A DNA stretch of 64,000 nucleotides from assembly GCF_036898095.1 (NCBI RefSeq), contig NC_090739.1:58651574-58715573 (forward strand). Reading direction: 5' to 3'. Shown here in pieces: positions 11,201 to 23,789 of the stretch. A model generated the notes under the pieces. The model saw only the letters and a program-made list of their open reading frames with translations. It ran no database searches and was not told where the DNA came from. The translations under genes were made by a program, and so were the position numbers. Every line of letters begins with the position of its first letter. The stretch's first letter is position 1. Source of the stretch: Palaemon carinicauda (Eukaryota > Arthropoda > Malacostraca > Decapoda > Palaemonidae).

Positions 11201-12887
11201 ACTTGGGTGCCACTAGGGCTGCTGTTCCTTGGAAGGTTCTCAGCTTGGTGAGGACTTTTAGCAGAAGGTTGGGTGGAGGGAACAGGTAAATCCTGGACCA
11301 TCTCTTCCAATCCAGGGACATGGCATCCACTGCTTCCGCTCTGGGGTCCTCGTAAGGGGCCACGTAACGAGGAAGTTGTTTGCTGTCGCTCGTCACGAAA
11401 AGGTCAATCTGCAGTTTCGGGACTTGGCGAGAGATGAAGGAGAAAGAGTCTGCATCTAGGGACCATTCTGACTCTATCGGGGTTGTCCTTGATAGAGCAT
11501 CCGCCGTTACGTTGCGGAATCCTTGAAGGTGAACTGCTGAGAGGTGCCATCTCTTCTTGTACGCAAGGCGGAAGATGGGCAGTAACACTTGGTTGAGTTG
11601 GAGCGATCTTGAGCCCTGACGGTTGAGACATCTGACCACAACGGCGCTGTTCAGAGTAAGACGTATGTGGGACGAGGGTTGTGGAGACAGCCTCTTCAGA
11701 GAAAGAAGGACCGCCATGGCCTCCAAAAGGTTGATGTGGAACATCTTGAATAGGGGAGACCATGTTCCTTGAACTTGTCGTTGAGGGGAGTGACACCCCC
11801 CCCATCCTTCTAGCGATGCATCCGTGTGGATAACGACCTACGGAGGTGGTGGTTGAAGGGGGACTGATCTCTTCAGGTTCTTTACCTCCAACCATGGCTT
11901 TAAGAGTGAACGAAGCCTGGTTGGCAGAGGTCTCTTGAGGTCTCTTCGAGCGATGGATGCGTATCTTCTCCAGACTCCCGATGCATCCTTTAGCTGTGCT
12001 CGTAGCACTGGGTCTGTCACTGATGCGAACTGGAGGGAGCCGAGCATCTGCTCCTGTTGACGTCTTGAAATCCGTTTGGATTTTAGGAGTCTCTTGACAG
12101 ATCCTGCTATTTCTTTCCTTTTCTTTGGAGGGATGAAAAGATGGTGTGACTGAAGGTTCCAATGGGTTCCTAGCCATTGAAACTTCTGAGCTGGAGAAAG
12201 TCGAGACTTCTTGGTGTTGATTTTGAAACCCAGATGTTCCAGGAATTGGATCACTTTTCTTGAAGCTTGCAAGCATTCTTCTGAGGATGCGGACCATACC
12301 AGCCAATCGTCCAGGTAAGCCATCACCTGGACGCCTTGAAGGCGTAGCTGTTGGACGATCGTTTCTGCGAGCTTTGTGAAGATCCTTGGAGCTATGTTGA
12401 GCCCGAAGGGCATGGCTCTGAAGGCGTATTGCCTTCTTTGAAGCCTGAATCCTAGGTAGGAGGAGGCCTGGCGATTCATTGGAATGTGCCAGTAGGCGTC
12501 TGCCAAGTCTATCGAGACTGTGAATGCCTTTTGGGTCAGTAGGGCTCTGATGTGCTAAAGAGTTAGCATCTTGAATTTGTTGTTCACGATGAACTTGTTG
12601 AGAGGGGACAAGTCCAGAATGATTCTGAGTTTGTCGGAAACCTTCTTGGGAATACAGAACAGTCTTCCCTGGAACCTGGTGGACTTTACCCTCTTGATCA
12701 CCTTCTTGTTCAAGAGTTCTTGGACGTATTCTTCCAGGACGGGGGTGGAGTGTTGGAAGAATTGATGGAAGGTAGGAGGTGGTGTTACCCAGCTCCACCC
12801 TAGTTCGTTCTTGATGATGTTGTGAGCCCAAGGATCGAAGGTCTAACGATCCTGGAAGAGGTGGAGTCTTCCTCCCACCGGAAGCAT
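11076..12887 (-). pseudogene. DIRS RT-RNase H-Dam-like polyprotein, copy B (broken)
   Basis: The frame opens with ATG at 12885-12887, separated by one base from the gag TGA at 12889-12891. YLDDWL (near 12300-12318), the IHTDASLEGWGG RNase H start, LLEAMAV, VTADALSR and the FPPPNLLL tail are visible. Stops interrupt it in the DRWTFD segment (TGG to TAG near 12844), after LTL (TAG near 12554), and at 11838-11840 just before RNase H. RNase H and the Dam-like tail below 11837 are open to the stop at 11076. Confidence 0.87.
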
Positions 12888-12929
12888 TTCATTGCTTCTG
12901 GTTTCCCGAGGGTTTGCCACCTCTGCCGC

Positions 12930-14831
12930 CTACTTCCCCCCTCCTCTACCTCTGGAAGGGCGTCGAGAGGAGTCTCTGCCGTAGCCTCTACCTTTGGGAC
13001 GAAAGGTAGTTGACTGTCTTTCATAAGCAGGTGTGAAGACTGGTGACTGAGCCACCACCGGCTGAGGGACCAACTGACAGGTCTGTTGGGGCTGAGCCAC
13101 CAACTGGGGAGTAGCGGGTGCTGGAAACTGGCGTTTAGCCTGTCGCTGCTGAGGCCTAGGCTTGTTAGACTTCTTCTTAGGTTGGGGGCCCTCATCCTGA
13201 GAAGATATCCTCTTTCTAGACATGCCCCACTTGTTGAGAAGGTTCCGGTTCTCGGTGGCGGCTCTGTCTACGATCTCTTTCACGAGATCATCGGGGAAGA
13301 GGTTTTTCCCCCAAATGTTGGAGGAGATCGGTTTCCGGGGTTCGTGATTGACGGTAGCGTCTGTAAACACGAATTCCCTACAGGCTCTCCGAGCCCTGAT
13401 GAAGCTGTAGAAGTCCTTCGTCAGGGTGGCGAGATGGGTCTTAGCTAAGATCATATACATATCTGGGGTCCGAATGTCCCTGGCCATTGTCTTCAATTGC
13501 ACTTGGAGGGAAAGGGAGGCGGCCAGTCTCTCTTTCGTATCCAGCTCCCGATGCAGAAGGTATTCGGAGAGCTTGGGGAGGTTCTCGTTAAACTGACGTC
13601 CTGCGACGTCAGCCTCCAACTTTCCTACCGAGAAAGTTAACTGGATGTCTTTCCAGTTCTTGTCATCAGGAGGTAGGGGGAGGGAGAGGGGCCTACATTC
13701 CTCCAATGTAGGACAAGGTTTCCCTTCCTCCACCGCCTTCAACACTGCCAGCAAGGACTTTTCAGCAAAGGGGAAGACCATGGTGGCAGGAGCAAGAAAA
13801 GATGGGTGTTTCTTGCTAAGGGCCGGCACCTTAGAGTTGGTGTAGCCTTTGCTCTTAAGGTTGCCTGCCAAAAGAGATTGAGCCTTGGCATGGTCAAAGA
13901 CTATGACCTCCTTAGGTTCGGTTTCCTCCTTGGAAGCTGGCTCGGACTTGAGACGGATGTAACAGTCTGGATACGACTCAAAGCTAGGCCAGAACTCCAC
14001 CTCTGCAAGGGGGACGGCGCCTAGCATGTCATTGACGAAGATTCGTCCACTTGTGATTGGCATGTGCTCGGCATGCCTCCAGGGGTTGGTCACTGAGCAA
14101 GGGGGAAGATCCTTGACGTTGATCTTCTTGACCGACTGCTTTGACAGACGGAGAATCTCCCTCTTGAGGTCCTCTTGTCCTTTTCGGAACCTCTCATCCA
14201 GAAGGGCCACTAGGGCCTGGAGATTGTCCTGGTTCTCCAGTAACGATGGAGTAGGAGTAGGAGTAGAAGAGGTAGAGGGGATCGGTTCCATTACAGCAAT
14301 GGAAGTAACAGAGGGGGCGCGGGCGACTTCACCCTCGGAGTCCGGAGCGTCCATATGCTCCTCCTCTTCTTGACCCTCGGCCATCAGGGTCCTTTCGGTG
14401 GTGTCTGACACATCCGACATTTGTTCCACCTCGTCAAGATGGAAGTCTTGCAGTGCGTCCGATACGTCAGGTTCGACCGTCAGCTGGACGCAGGGGATCT
14501 CGGCCTTGGGGATGACAGCATCCGCAGATGCCTTTGGGAAGAGCAAAGCTCTCATCTTCTCACTCGGGAGATAGGGCCCTGTGGCATTCTTTTGGAAACC
14601 ACGCACCCATTTGCACAGTTTCTCTCAGGCAATGTCCCTGGCCTCCGCAGACTGAGGGTCCTCAAACGCCTCGTGGAGCAGGTCCTTGCAGACGGTGCAG
14701 ACCTGCGGGTCCCAATACCGGAGAGTCCCCTTGGTGATGGAACAGCTGGCGTGGGTTCAACATGCCAGGTGGCCGTAGAAGTCCGGACGCCGAACGCTGC
14801 AGAAGGCGCTCTCACACCGGACATACTCCTC
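12930..14831 (-). pseudogene. DIRS Gag-like protein, copy B (broken)
   Basis: Homologous to copy A gag from exon start 14831. The ATG codon used by copies A, E, F and H is replaced by GTC, so no start is evident. TGA stops at 14757-14759 (within the Cys/His domain) and 14625-14627 precede an open 558-codon stretch from 14606. A small indel near 12940 in the RG-rich tail (ending RGRGGGK) shifts the end of the frame, so the conserved gag stop at 12889-12891 is no longer used. Confidence 0.8.
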
Positions 14832-15000
14832 CTGTAAAAGAAAGGGGGAATGAGTCTGTGGAAGTCATATACAATGACTTAAAGTAAAGACTTAAAGTAT
14901 TCTTAGATTAGCCTTAAAGTTATTTAACTCAATATAAGATTCCTTTTCATGTGTAAGCTTAGGATAGGTAAGCTGGAAAACAAGCAGAAAAGACACATAC
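14832..15000 (-). other. Leader intron, copy B
   Basis: Donor ATG|TATGTG-type site (GTATGT starting at 15000) and acceptor CTTTTACAG ending at 14832, 169 bp. Confidence 0.65.
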
Positions 15001-17242
15001 ATGTGCATCCCGCCCAGCCAATTGCTGCGACCCCACACCAAGACTAATTCTAGGGGCTCTTAAAGAGCCTAAGAGATGGAAGGGATATCCATAATGGATT
15101 AAGCACAGCTTAGGCTTCCTCTGGAGAATTAGTCATGGTAAGAGGGGGGAAACTGGATTCATTCAGTTTAGGATAAAAGGGGAGAGAAATGATCCCTCCC
15201 TATTCAGATAGGTCCCGGCAAGGGACTGCGCATGGATGCAAAGAGTATGCTGGAAATATTTTTACTGCATAACTATACATCATAGTTTTTTGTCTAGGGT
15301 AAGTACTGTACCATAGATGTACTGGCTATCATATATAGTTATACAATAGTCGCTGCCGGCCTTGTATATGACAGTCCACTGAAGTAATATGATTACGTGG
15401 CGCCGGCAGCGTGGCTGCTTACCGGAAATGCGCCGGGTGCCGGCGAATCTCCATCGAGGGTGGGAACCCCTCCCTGTCATCTGTCTATGGGGCAGAGAGA
15501 ATAGGAGCTTCTGGATGATAGCAGATCGCCGGCGCGTCGGCGGCCTCCGGCAGTCGGCGGCCTCCGGCAGTCAGCAAGCGACCGGCGAAGGTATTCCAGC
15601 TCTGGCGTCAATCAATGAGACAGAGTGCATACTAGGGTACCCTGACAGCTGTTGCCGGCAGGGTAGCGGCAGTGGACCGGCACTGATAGGTAGAGAGAAA
15701 GGGTAGGGGAAGAGGGAGGGAAGGGTAGTTCGTTACCCCGACCTCGTTTTCCTCCGGAAGGAGTGTTCAAATGAAAGAGAGGGGGCAATCTTTCATCCAG
15801 CCGCAACAGAGCCGGCAGTTGGCAAGAATTGCTGATGGCGGCCCAAGGGAGGACCGAAGAACACTCTAAGATAGGGAGGTCCCACGCCGTCAGACTGATT
15901 CGCTTAGGCTATCCCATAGTTCGACTATATGCGGGAAGCATAGCAGCTAAGACTAACCCACGAAGGGACCAAGCTGAATCCACAACCCGCCGGCACACGG
16001 TGAAGTTGTAGGACGGCGGACAGGGATGTGATGGCTAGGCCAACACAAAAGGACAGAGGGGGGAGGGGCAAGGGTCCTGAGGGGGAGCGTGGGGGAAGGC
16101 GTAGCCATCACCAACACTCCGGGGGGGGGGGGTTTCTGTTCCAGAACCAGCCCTATCCCAGGTGTAGGATACTTCATTCTCCAGCCTAGGGTAGGTTAGT
16201 TCAGAGAAGGTACAGCACTAGTATACTGTCCTAAACTATAAAGAAACAGAACCCCCTGGCCTGCCTAACCTAGGCTAGGGAAGCGAGTCCCGAACCAGGG
16301 AAGGCAGGTGTAGGACAAATCGCTAGGCCACAAGGAGGAAAGGGTCGTAACCCAACCAAGTATGGACTAGGGGGAAAGGCAGAGCCCTTCTACCTTCGCC
16401 AACCAGCAGGGCCCCAAAAGGAGAGTTCATTCACCTAGAGGGGGAGCTGGGGGCGAACGACTGGTACTCTGAGGTTCTGTCCCAAACTCAAAGCTCATGT
16501 GCTATGGCTAGGAGTGGGGAAAGAAAATCCTAGCCTAACCCTACTCGAATGCAATTCGAGGTAAGGAGGGCTAGGATGTAGCCTAGGCTACCTCAGAGAG
16601 AGGAGATACCTTGGGTAAGGTAACTGGGGAGGATAGGAAGTATATCACAACCCTACGTTAGGTTAGGGGCAAGGGAGTCGACTACCAAGATCACCGAAAC
16701 CCTTAGTATACTTCCTCAAAGGTGAAAACATATGTACAATCACTGAATCTTATATGTATAAATGTCTAAAATCTCCATTTCATAAAATAACACTAGGAAC
16801 ACTTATTATATCATGCATGAGAGTAAACAAAAACTACTTAGGCTATCGAGTCTAGGGGCTAGGCTAGAACACTAGCTTACGAATCGGCTACCTACGCTCG
16901 CCGTAAAGGATACTATCGGCATAATATAACTAATTCCTAGCAATGAAGACTAAATAACTAATGCTGATAATTAGTTATAAGACCGGGAAAGGTTGTTCTG
17001 GCTAACTAAATAAAGCATGCGAGGCGAACAACAGCTTCCGACATGACGCCTCTGGTGAAGGCACAGCTCCGCCACAAAACACTGTATTTTAAGAGAAAAA
17101 GGCGTTACTTTACGACTAGAGCTTATTTATACAATACAAGAATATGGTACTCAACTTTCCAGAAGGCAAGGCTGAAGATTGCGACATACTGGCTCACTTA
17201 GCGAAAAACTGGGAAAAGCACCTTGTCATAAACGCTACGTGT
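15001..17242 (-). other. Leader of copy B
   Basis: About 2.2 kb. CCGGCA-rich between 15350 and 15830 and otherwise low in features. The leader segment shared with copies A and E lies at 16995-17020. A run of nine or more G at about 16123-16132 is the longest homopolymer here. No gene supported. Confidence 0.6.
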
Positions 17243-17607
17243 AAAGGAATAACAATGGCGCGCGACGGCGGCTTCATCCAAGATGGCGGCTAACATGGCA
17301 ACCGGATGTTGACGCCGCCGAGTACCAAAACAGTAACGGAGGAGGAGAACCTTGTAACGGCTCCTCCTATAACTTACCACTATTCCCCCTCTCAGCGTAA
17401 ACGCTATGTGGGGTGCAGATAGCTATGTGGTAAGTCAAGCATACGTCTCCTGTTATTATACGATATCCTAAAGGGAAACCTTATGGGTACTTGCACCAGA
17501 AGTTAGAATTCTGTAAAACCTTTAGTTTAATTCTCTGGGAATATCTACTGTAGTCATATATACCCTTAGGAAGCTACTGAAGGAACCTCCCATCTGGACG
17601 ACATGGC
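17243..17607 (-). repeat. Inverted terminal repeat, 5' side of copy B
   Basis: Pairs with 8776-9124; ends in CCATCTGGACGACATGGC at 17590-17607. Confidence 0.88.
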
Positions 17608-17620
17608 TTGAGCCCAAAAA

Positions 17621-18139
17621 TACCTACACCCTTATTTACTGTACTAAACTATGTTAATAAGGTAGCCCTTCTCCCCATGCTTTCTCTCTCTCTCTGTCGG
17701 CTGGTGCCATCAGGTACTAACCTAGCTGGCATAGACCGGTGCCGCCAGGTACTAGCCTAGCCGGCAACATGCCGGCTGAACTACAGTATATGCTTATACA
17801 GTAGCCAGTATTTCTGCAGTATAGTACATACTGCAGGCAGAAAACTATAGTATATATTATACAATAGTTTATATTTTCCAACATACCCTGTATATCCTTT
17901 CACAGCCTATTGTTGAGACCAAATTATATTGAAGTGAGGGATTCCTTCAATACACTGAGGAAAAGTCATCAGATTATACTTTACCCCACAATATTAATAC
18001 TCTTGAAAGGGTCAGTGTTAGTATACACGAATTTTATCTCTAAAAGTTAGAACCCTTCTCCTTTGATTTTCCTTTAATAAGGAAATTCTAATATTAATAT
18101 TGGGGGAGGTCACAGCAATTGGCTGGACAGGAGGCACAA
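17621..18139 (+). other. Residual leader of copy C
   Basis: Contains the CAGGTACTA/CCGGC-rich segment and the TATATG-rich segment that copies F and H carry twice; copy C has one. No gene. Confidence 0.6.
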
Positions 18140-18281
18140 GTATGTGTCTTTCCTATTTCCTTTCTAGCCTACTAACATAAGCTATAATGGTTAAGATACC
18201 AAAAAACTATGCATGGCATTTTATGAATTCATCAAATGTGATAAATTACCGCATACTCATTTCAATTTCCTTTCTTTACAG
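18140..18281 (+). other. Leader intron, copy C
   Basis: Donor CACAA|GTATGTGTC, acceptor TTTCTTTACAG|GAGGAG, 142 bp. Confidence 0.7.
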
Positions 18282-20213
18282 GAGGAGCAGAAAGTGAAGT
18301 GTGAGGTTATGTACTGTAACCACAAAAGTAGGAACTTTTGTGGTCACACTATGTTCAGGTCTCATGCCGCCTGCGTTGTAACTACCAAAACCTTGAGGTA
18401 ATGGGATCCCAAAAACTGCAACATCTGCTCGCCCGGGGTGACTGAAGGTTTCGGAGACCCCAAGTCAGTGGAGTCGTTGGAAGCAGCACGAGAGAAGCTT
18501 CGAAAATGGGTATGAGGGTTCCAAAAGAACTCTCCTGGACCGTACCTTCACAACGATAGGAACGGAAGCTTGCTGTTCCCCAAGGCAACAGCTGAGGCCG
18601 TCGAACCCCAGGCACGACCCAGGCCTCCCTCCGTCCAGATCGCAGTCGAGGCTGAAGTCAGTGAAGCCATGCAAGGCATGGACATCCACCAGGAGGAAAG
18701 GATGTCTGAAGAGTCCACAGACACGGAGAAGGATCTCCTTCGGGATGATCCTGAAGAAGAGTCTACTCTACCACCCGGAGGAGACGAAGACAACGACTTG
18801 ACAGAAGCAGAGGAGCCCCTTCTGCCTGTGCCGGCAGCAGAGCCGACACCGTCTACGTCTTCGGCTCCTACCCCTCCATTGGACGCGATGGGTCAGGCAA
18901 TTTTGGCCCACATTACTGCCCTAATGGAGAATCTACGTAAGGAGAACGTAGAAAGGGAAGCAAAGATGACGAGAGAGTTTCGCGAAGCGACTCGGACCGT
19001 CACCTCCCGAAGGTCTTTCAACCGACCCAGAGTACAAGACCTGCCATCCTGCTCCGAGACCAATCCCTGGAGGTTTATGCCTATCACCAACGGCAAACTC
19101 TACATTTCCGAGAAGTTGGGAGCCGTCCCCCTGGACGACATTGAGTTTTGGCCGAAATTCAACGCCAACCCGGAGTGCTTCATCCAACTGAAGCGTGAAC
19201 TAGTATCCAAAGAGGAGATGGAACCAAAGGAGGTCATGGTATTCAACCACGACAAGACACAGAGTCTCTTGACGAGTACCCTGAAGAAGGCAGGTTATAC
19301 TAACTCGCGAGTGTCTGCACTGAGCAAGAAACACCCTACCTTTCTTGCTCCGTCTTCGAGAGCCTTCCCCTTCACGTCAAAGGCTTTTCAGACTGTTGCT
19401 AAGGCGGTGGAGACAGGCAAGCCATGCCCTACACTAGAGGAGTCTAGGCCTCTGTCTCTGGCCTTGCCCAAGGATGAGAAAGAATGGAAGGTGGTCCACC
19501 TAACCTTCTCAGTAGGAAAACTCGATGCAGATATCGCGGGACAGCAGTTCAGCGAGAACCTACTGAAGCTATCGGACTTTCTCTTGCGAAGGGAGCAAGA
19601 GAGAAAAGAGAGGCTAGCCGCCTTCCAGAACTGCATAGAGATATGTGCAGGCCAAATCAGGGCTCCAGATATGCTTACGGTCCTAGCTCAGATGCACCTG
19701 GCCACCCTCGTAAAGGACCTGTACGCCTTCATGAAGGCCAGGAGAGCCTATAGGGAGTTCGTGTTTGCTGCTGCAACTGTGAAACACGAACCCAGAAAGC
19801 TGATTTCTTCCAGCATCTGGGGTAAGGACCTCTTCCCAAAAGAAGTGGCCCAAGAGGTAGTCGAAAAAACCAACACGAAGAATAGGAACCTTCTCCAAAA
19901 GTGGGGCATCTCCTCAAAGAGGAAGCCTTCCCTGGATTCTGGTCCCCAACCCAAAAGGAAGACAAAGAAGCCAAGACTACCTTCTCGGCCTACTCAGCAA
20001 CATCTCACGGTCACTCAGCCACAGACCACCTTCCAAGTGGTGCCTCAACAGCTGGTTGCCCAGTCACCAGCTTTTAACCCAGGGTTTGAGAGGCTCACCA
20101 CTACCTTTCGTCCGAAAGGAAGAGGATCTCGACGGGGCTCCTCAAGACACCCCTCACGAGGCAGGGGAGGACGCGGTCAGGGTAGTAAGCCCTCCGGACC
20201 ACCTAAGCAATGA
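18282..20213 (+). pseudogene. DIRS Gag-like protein, copy C (two early stops)
   Basis: Frame runs from the exon start to TGA 20211-20213. The expected start ATG is GTG here. The Cys/His domain is present. Nonsense codons lie at 18399-18401 (TAA) and 18513-18515 (CGA to TGA). The remaining 547 codons from 18570 are open: acidic segment, VQDLPSC and NPWRFMPI core, and an RG-rich tail from about 20100. This is one of the best-preserved gag bodies in the window. Confidence 0.85.
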
Positions 20214-20214
20214 G

Positions 20215-21972
20215 ATGCTACAGGTAGGAGGGAAACTCCAATACTTCCGGGATCGTTGGACCTTCGATCCCTGGGCCCACAGCCTAATAGAAAATGAACT
20301 AGGATGGAAATGGAACAGATCTCCACCTTCATTTCCTCAATTCTTCCAACACTCCACCCCCTTACTGGAAGAATATACCTTAGAACTCTTGAACAAGAAG
20401 GTTATAAGGAAAACAAAGTCCATCAAATTCCAGGGAAGGCTGTTTTGTGTTCCCAAGAAGGACTCAGACAAACTCAGAGTCATTCTGGACTTATCACCAC
20501 TAAACGAATTCATTAAGAACAACAAGTTCAGGATGTTAACCCTTTAACACATCAGGACCCTGTTACCAAAAGGGGCGTACACAGTCTCAATAGACCTAGC
20601 AGATGCTTACTGGCCCCTTCTAGTCAGCTGCCCCCTCTCCTCCTACCTAGGATTCAAGCTACAGAAGACAAAGTATGTCTTCAGAGCCATACTCTTCGGA
20701 CTAAACATAGCCCCAAGGATCTTCACGAAACTTGCAGACGCAGTCGTATAACAACTACGCCTAGAAGGCGTTCAGGTAGTAGCGTACCTGGACGACTGGC
20801 TGGTGTGGGCAGCATCCAAGACTGCTTGTCTGCAAGCATCAAAGAAAGTGATCCAGTTTCTAGAACATCTGGGATTCAAGATCAACTTCAAGAAGTCTCA
20901 CCTCTCTCCAGCTCAGGAGTTTCAATGGCTGGGAATCCATTGGAACTTGAAGTCACATCACCTCTCCATTCCACCAAGGAAGAGGAGGGAGATCACGGGT
21001 TCTGTCAAGAGACTACTGAAATCCGACAGGATATCAAGACGCCAACAGGAAAGAGTACTGGGCTCTCTCCAGTTTCCAGCAGTAACAGACCCAGTGTTAA
21101 GAGCACAGCTGAAAGATGCGTCAGGAGTCTGGAGAAGATACGCATCAAACGGTCAAAGAGATCTACAAAGACTGGTACCGACCTTACTACGATCACTTCT
21201 CAAGCTGTGGTCGAAGGTCAAGAGCCTAACAAGGACCGTTCCCTTACAACCACCTCCCCCATCAGTGACCATCCACACAGATGCCTCGACGGAAGGATGG
21301 GGAGGTCACTCCCATCCAAGGAAAGCCCAAGGGACCTGGTCATCCCTGTTCAAGACCTTTCACATCAATATTCTGTAGACCATGGCAGTCCTATTGACAC
21401 TGAAGAAGCTATCCCCTCACAGATCAGCCCACATCAGGTTAGTCTTGGACAGCGAAGTGATAGTGAGATGTCTGAATCGACAAGGGTCGAGATCGCCCTA
21501 CATCAACCATGTGGTGTTAGCCATCTTTTGTCTAGCGAAAAAGAAGAGATAGCACTTATCGGCAGTTCACCTACAAGGGTTCCGCAATGTGACGGCGGAC
21601 GCTCTATCCAGGCTGAAGCCGATAGAGTCAGAATGGTCCCTAGATGCAGACTCATTCTCCTTCATCTTGGAAAAAGTCCCAGAACTGCAGATCGACCTTA
21701 ATTGGAACAGATGGACCCGGATCTCCCTGTTCCCTCCAACGAATCTCCTGCTGAAGGTCCTCAACAAGCTGAGATCCTTCAAGGGAACTGCAGCAGTAAT
21801 GGCCCCCAAGTGGCCCAAGAGCAATTGGTTCCCTCTGGTGATGGAACTGAAGCTGAGGCTGGTCCCTCTACCGAACCCAGCTCTATCCCAAGTGGTTCAG
21901 AAGTCGACTGTCTTCGCTTCATCACAGAGAACCCAAAACCTTCATCTCATAATTTTCTCGCTTTGGCAGTAA
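20215..21972 (+). pseudogene. DIRS RT-RNase H-Dam-like polyprotein, copy C (broken)
   Basis: ATG at 20215-20217 sits one base after the gag TGA, in the +1 frame. YLDDWL lies at 20785-20802 and RNase H starts with VTIHTDAS. Stops: 20545-20547 (CAA to TAA), 20749-20751 (CAA to TAA), 21376-21378 (GAG to TAG, hitting the RNase H Glu of LEAMAV) and near 21549 (TGG to TAG). About 90 bp are deleted after LQIDL near 21700, removing the start of the Dam-like tail. The frame overlaps YR at its end. Confidence 0.87.
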
Positions 21973-22928
21973 AGAAAAGATTTGGGATCTCGAAAGGCAG
22001 TATAGACTTCCTAGAAGAATACAAGTCAAAGTCAACCAGAAGACAATACGAATCGTCTTGGAAAAAGTGTGTTGCTTTCGTTAAACCAAAAAGGCAGAAA
22101 GAAATCTCAATAGACTTCTGCATGTCCTTCTTCATCCACCTTCACGAGCAAGGCTTGGCTGCCACCACGATAACTACATGTAAGTCAGCCTTGACTAGAC
22201 CTCTTCTATACGCCTTCCAGGTGGACCTGGCGAATGAAATCTTCAATAAGATTCCGAAGGCCTGCGCTAGACTTAAACCAGCAGCCCCTCCGAAGCCCAT
22301 TTCATGGTCTCTGGACAAAATCTTACACTATGTTTTAGCCTTGAACTATGAAGATTGTTCTCGCAAGGATCTAACACAAAAAGTGATATTCCTGTTCGCT
22401 ATAGCCTCAGGGACTAGAGTTCATGAAATAGTGGCCCTATCAAGAGACGAGGGCCATATTCAGTTCACGGAAGTGGGAGAACTGAATCTCTTTCCTGATC
22501 CTACTTTTCTCGCCAAAAACCAGCTACCTACCAAAAGGTGGGGTCCCTGGAGAATTTTCCCTCTGAAGGAAGATGTCTCTCTATGTCCAGTAGAGTGTCT
22601 AAAGGTCTATCTTCGAAGAACTTCAGACTTCAGGAGATGAGAGCTCTTCAAAGGAGAAACCTCAGGATCAAACTTATCCCTAAAACAACTGAGGGCAAAG
22701 CTCACCTACTTCATTCGCAGAGCGGATCCTGATAGTACACCCGCAGGTCATGATCCGAGGAAAATTGCTTCTTCACTGAATTTCTTTCAATATTAGGACT
22801 TTGAGCGTCTTCGCTCAAGCACTGGTTGGAAATCCTCCAGAGTGTTTTGTAAACATTATGCGAAGCAAGTGCACACACTGAAACATTTTGTGGTGGCAGC
22901 AGGTAGTGTGGTGAAACCTGTCGTCTAG
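21850..22928 (+). pseudogene. DIRS tyrosine recombinase, copy C (broken)
   Basis: In the same phase as gag of this copy. The N-terminal SAM-like region (FIHLHEQGL, KSALTRPLLYAF) and box I (GTRVHEIVAL) are open to a GGA-to-TGA stop at 22638-22640. The HDPRK box follows, then an ATG-to-TAG stop near 22796, then the Tyr box FCKHYAKQ. Final stop 22926-22928. Confidence 0.85.
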
Positions 22929-23631
22929 TGCTGCGATGAACAGGGAATTGATTGGGACTTTTCAATTCGGGTGAAAAGGTGTTGACACCTTCCAGTGCAA
23001 TACCCTTTTATTGAGTGTCACCCTGGTGAGACTAAGACTGTTCTTTTTTAGGTGCAGAATTATACCAATGACACTAGTGCCATGTGTACACTTGTACACA
23101 GTGTTGATAGTTATCCAACATTTACAGTAAAATTATCTTAATAATTTTTCAACTGATTTTGAGTGGCCACTAAAATTATTTTTATATGTATATGTTGAAT
23201 GTATAATTCTATTACAATTTTATTACACTTTCTGTTCCATTTTGATTATCTGTGTAATAAAAGGACGAAAGTGTATCTGCGTCTTATTTCACCCAATATT
23301 TAGCTAAAAATAAGCTTAGCCAGAGTCCTTTACTTATTTTCCTAGGTAAAATTCATACTTAACGTACTTAATCATATGAACAAAAAAGATCTGAATGATA
23401 TTTATATATGTTCCTATATGAATACAAACCTTGTGCTTCTACTGTCGAGTACGACATTTCCCTGCAGGGGGCAGGAAGCCCTAACATTGTTCCATGCTTA
23501 GCGGTAATGATGTATTACGGTATCATCATATATTTCAATGGTCTGGATGACCATATAGAAACTGACCCAAGGTTGAGGCACTTATACAAACCCACATATA
23601 CAGTACTTTTAAGTAATTCTCTGGTAAACTT
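22929..23631 (+). other. 3' UTR of copy C
   Basis: Non-coding, with AATAAA at 23256-23261 followed by AAGTGTATCTGCGTCTTATT and a CTGCAGGGGGCAGGAAGCC block near 23462 shared with other copies. Confidence 0.7.
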
Positions 23632-23724
23632 CCATCAGGACGACATGGCTTGAGCCCAAAAAACGGATTTTGAAGCAAAGCGAAAAATCTATTTTTGGGT
23701 GAGATGGCCATGTCGTCCTGATGG
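23632..23724. repeat. ICR hairpin, copy C
   Basis: A 93 bp palindrome with arms CCATCAGGACGACATGGC and GGCCATGTCGTCCTGATGG around a GAAGCAAAGC loop. Confidence 0.8.
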
Positions 23725-23789
23725 ACCCACCCTCCTTTTCTAAAGAACTGATTTTGAGCGAAGCAAAAAATCTATTTTTGGGTGAGGTA

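Larger units (their letters stand above)
8776..17620 (-). mobile_element. DIRS1-like retrotransposon, copy B, full length
   Basis: Same layout as copy A on the minus strand, but a separate subfamily: its terminal repeat contains GGCGGCGTCAACA and GCGCGCCATTGTTATTCC sequence absent from A and E, and its hairpin arms read TGTCGTCC/GGACGACA. Terminal repeats 8776-9124 and 17243-17607 pair. Several nonsense codons break gag, RT and YR. The 5' end abuts the truncated leader of copy C, which lies in the opposite orientation. Confidence 0.9.
17621..23745 (+). mobile_element. DIRS1-like retrotransposon, copy C, both ends truncated
   Basis: Plus-strand copy closest to the F/G/H subfamily. The 5' terminal repeat and most of the leader are missing: the sequence begins inside what corresponds to copy H position ~50340. 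The 3' side has its ICR but stops at CCCACCCTCCTTTTCT, where the terminal repeat should begin, and runs straight into the end of copy D. Confidence 0.88.

Noticed and set aside
20205..20220. Programmed -1 frameshift between gag and RT
   Set aside because: RT is in the +1 frame with its own ATG one base after the gag stop, and no slippery site is apparent.
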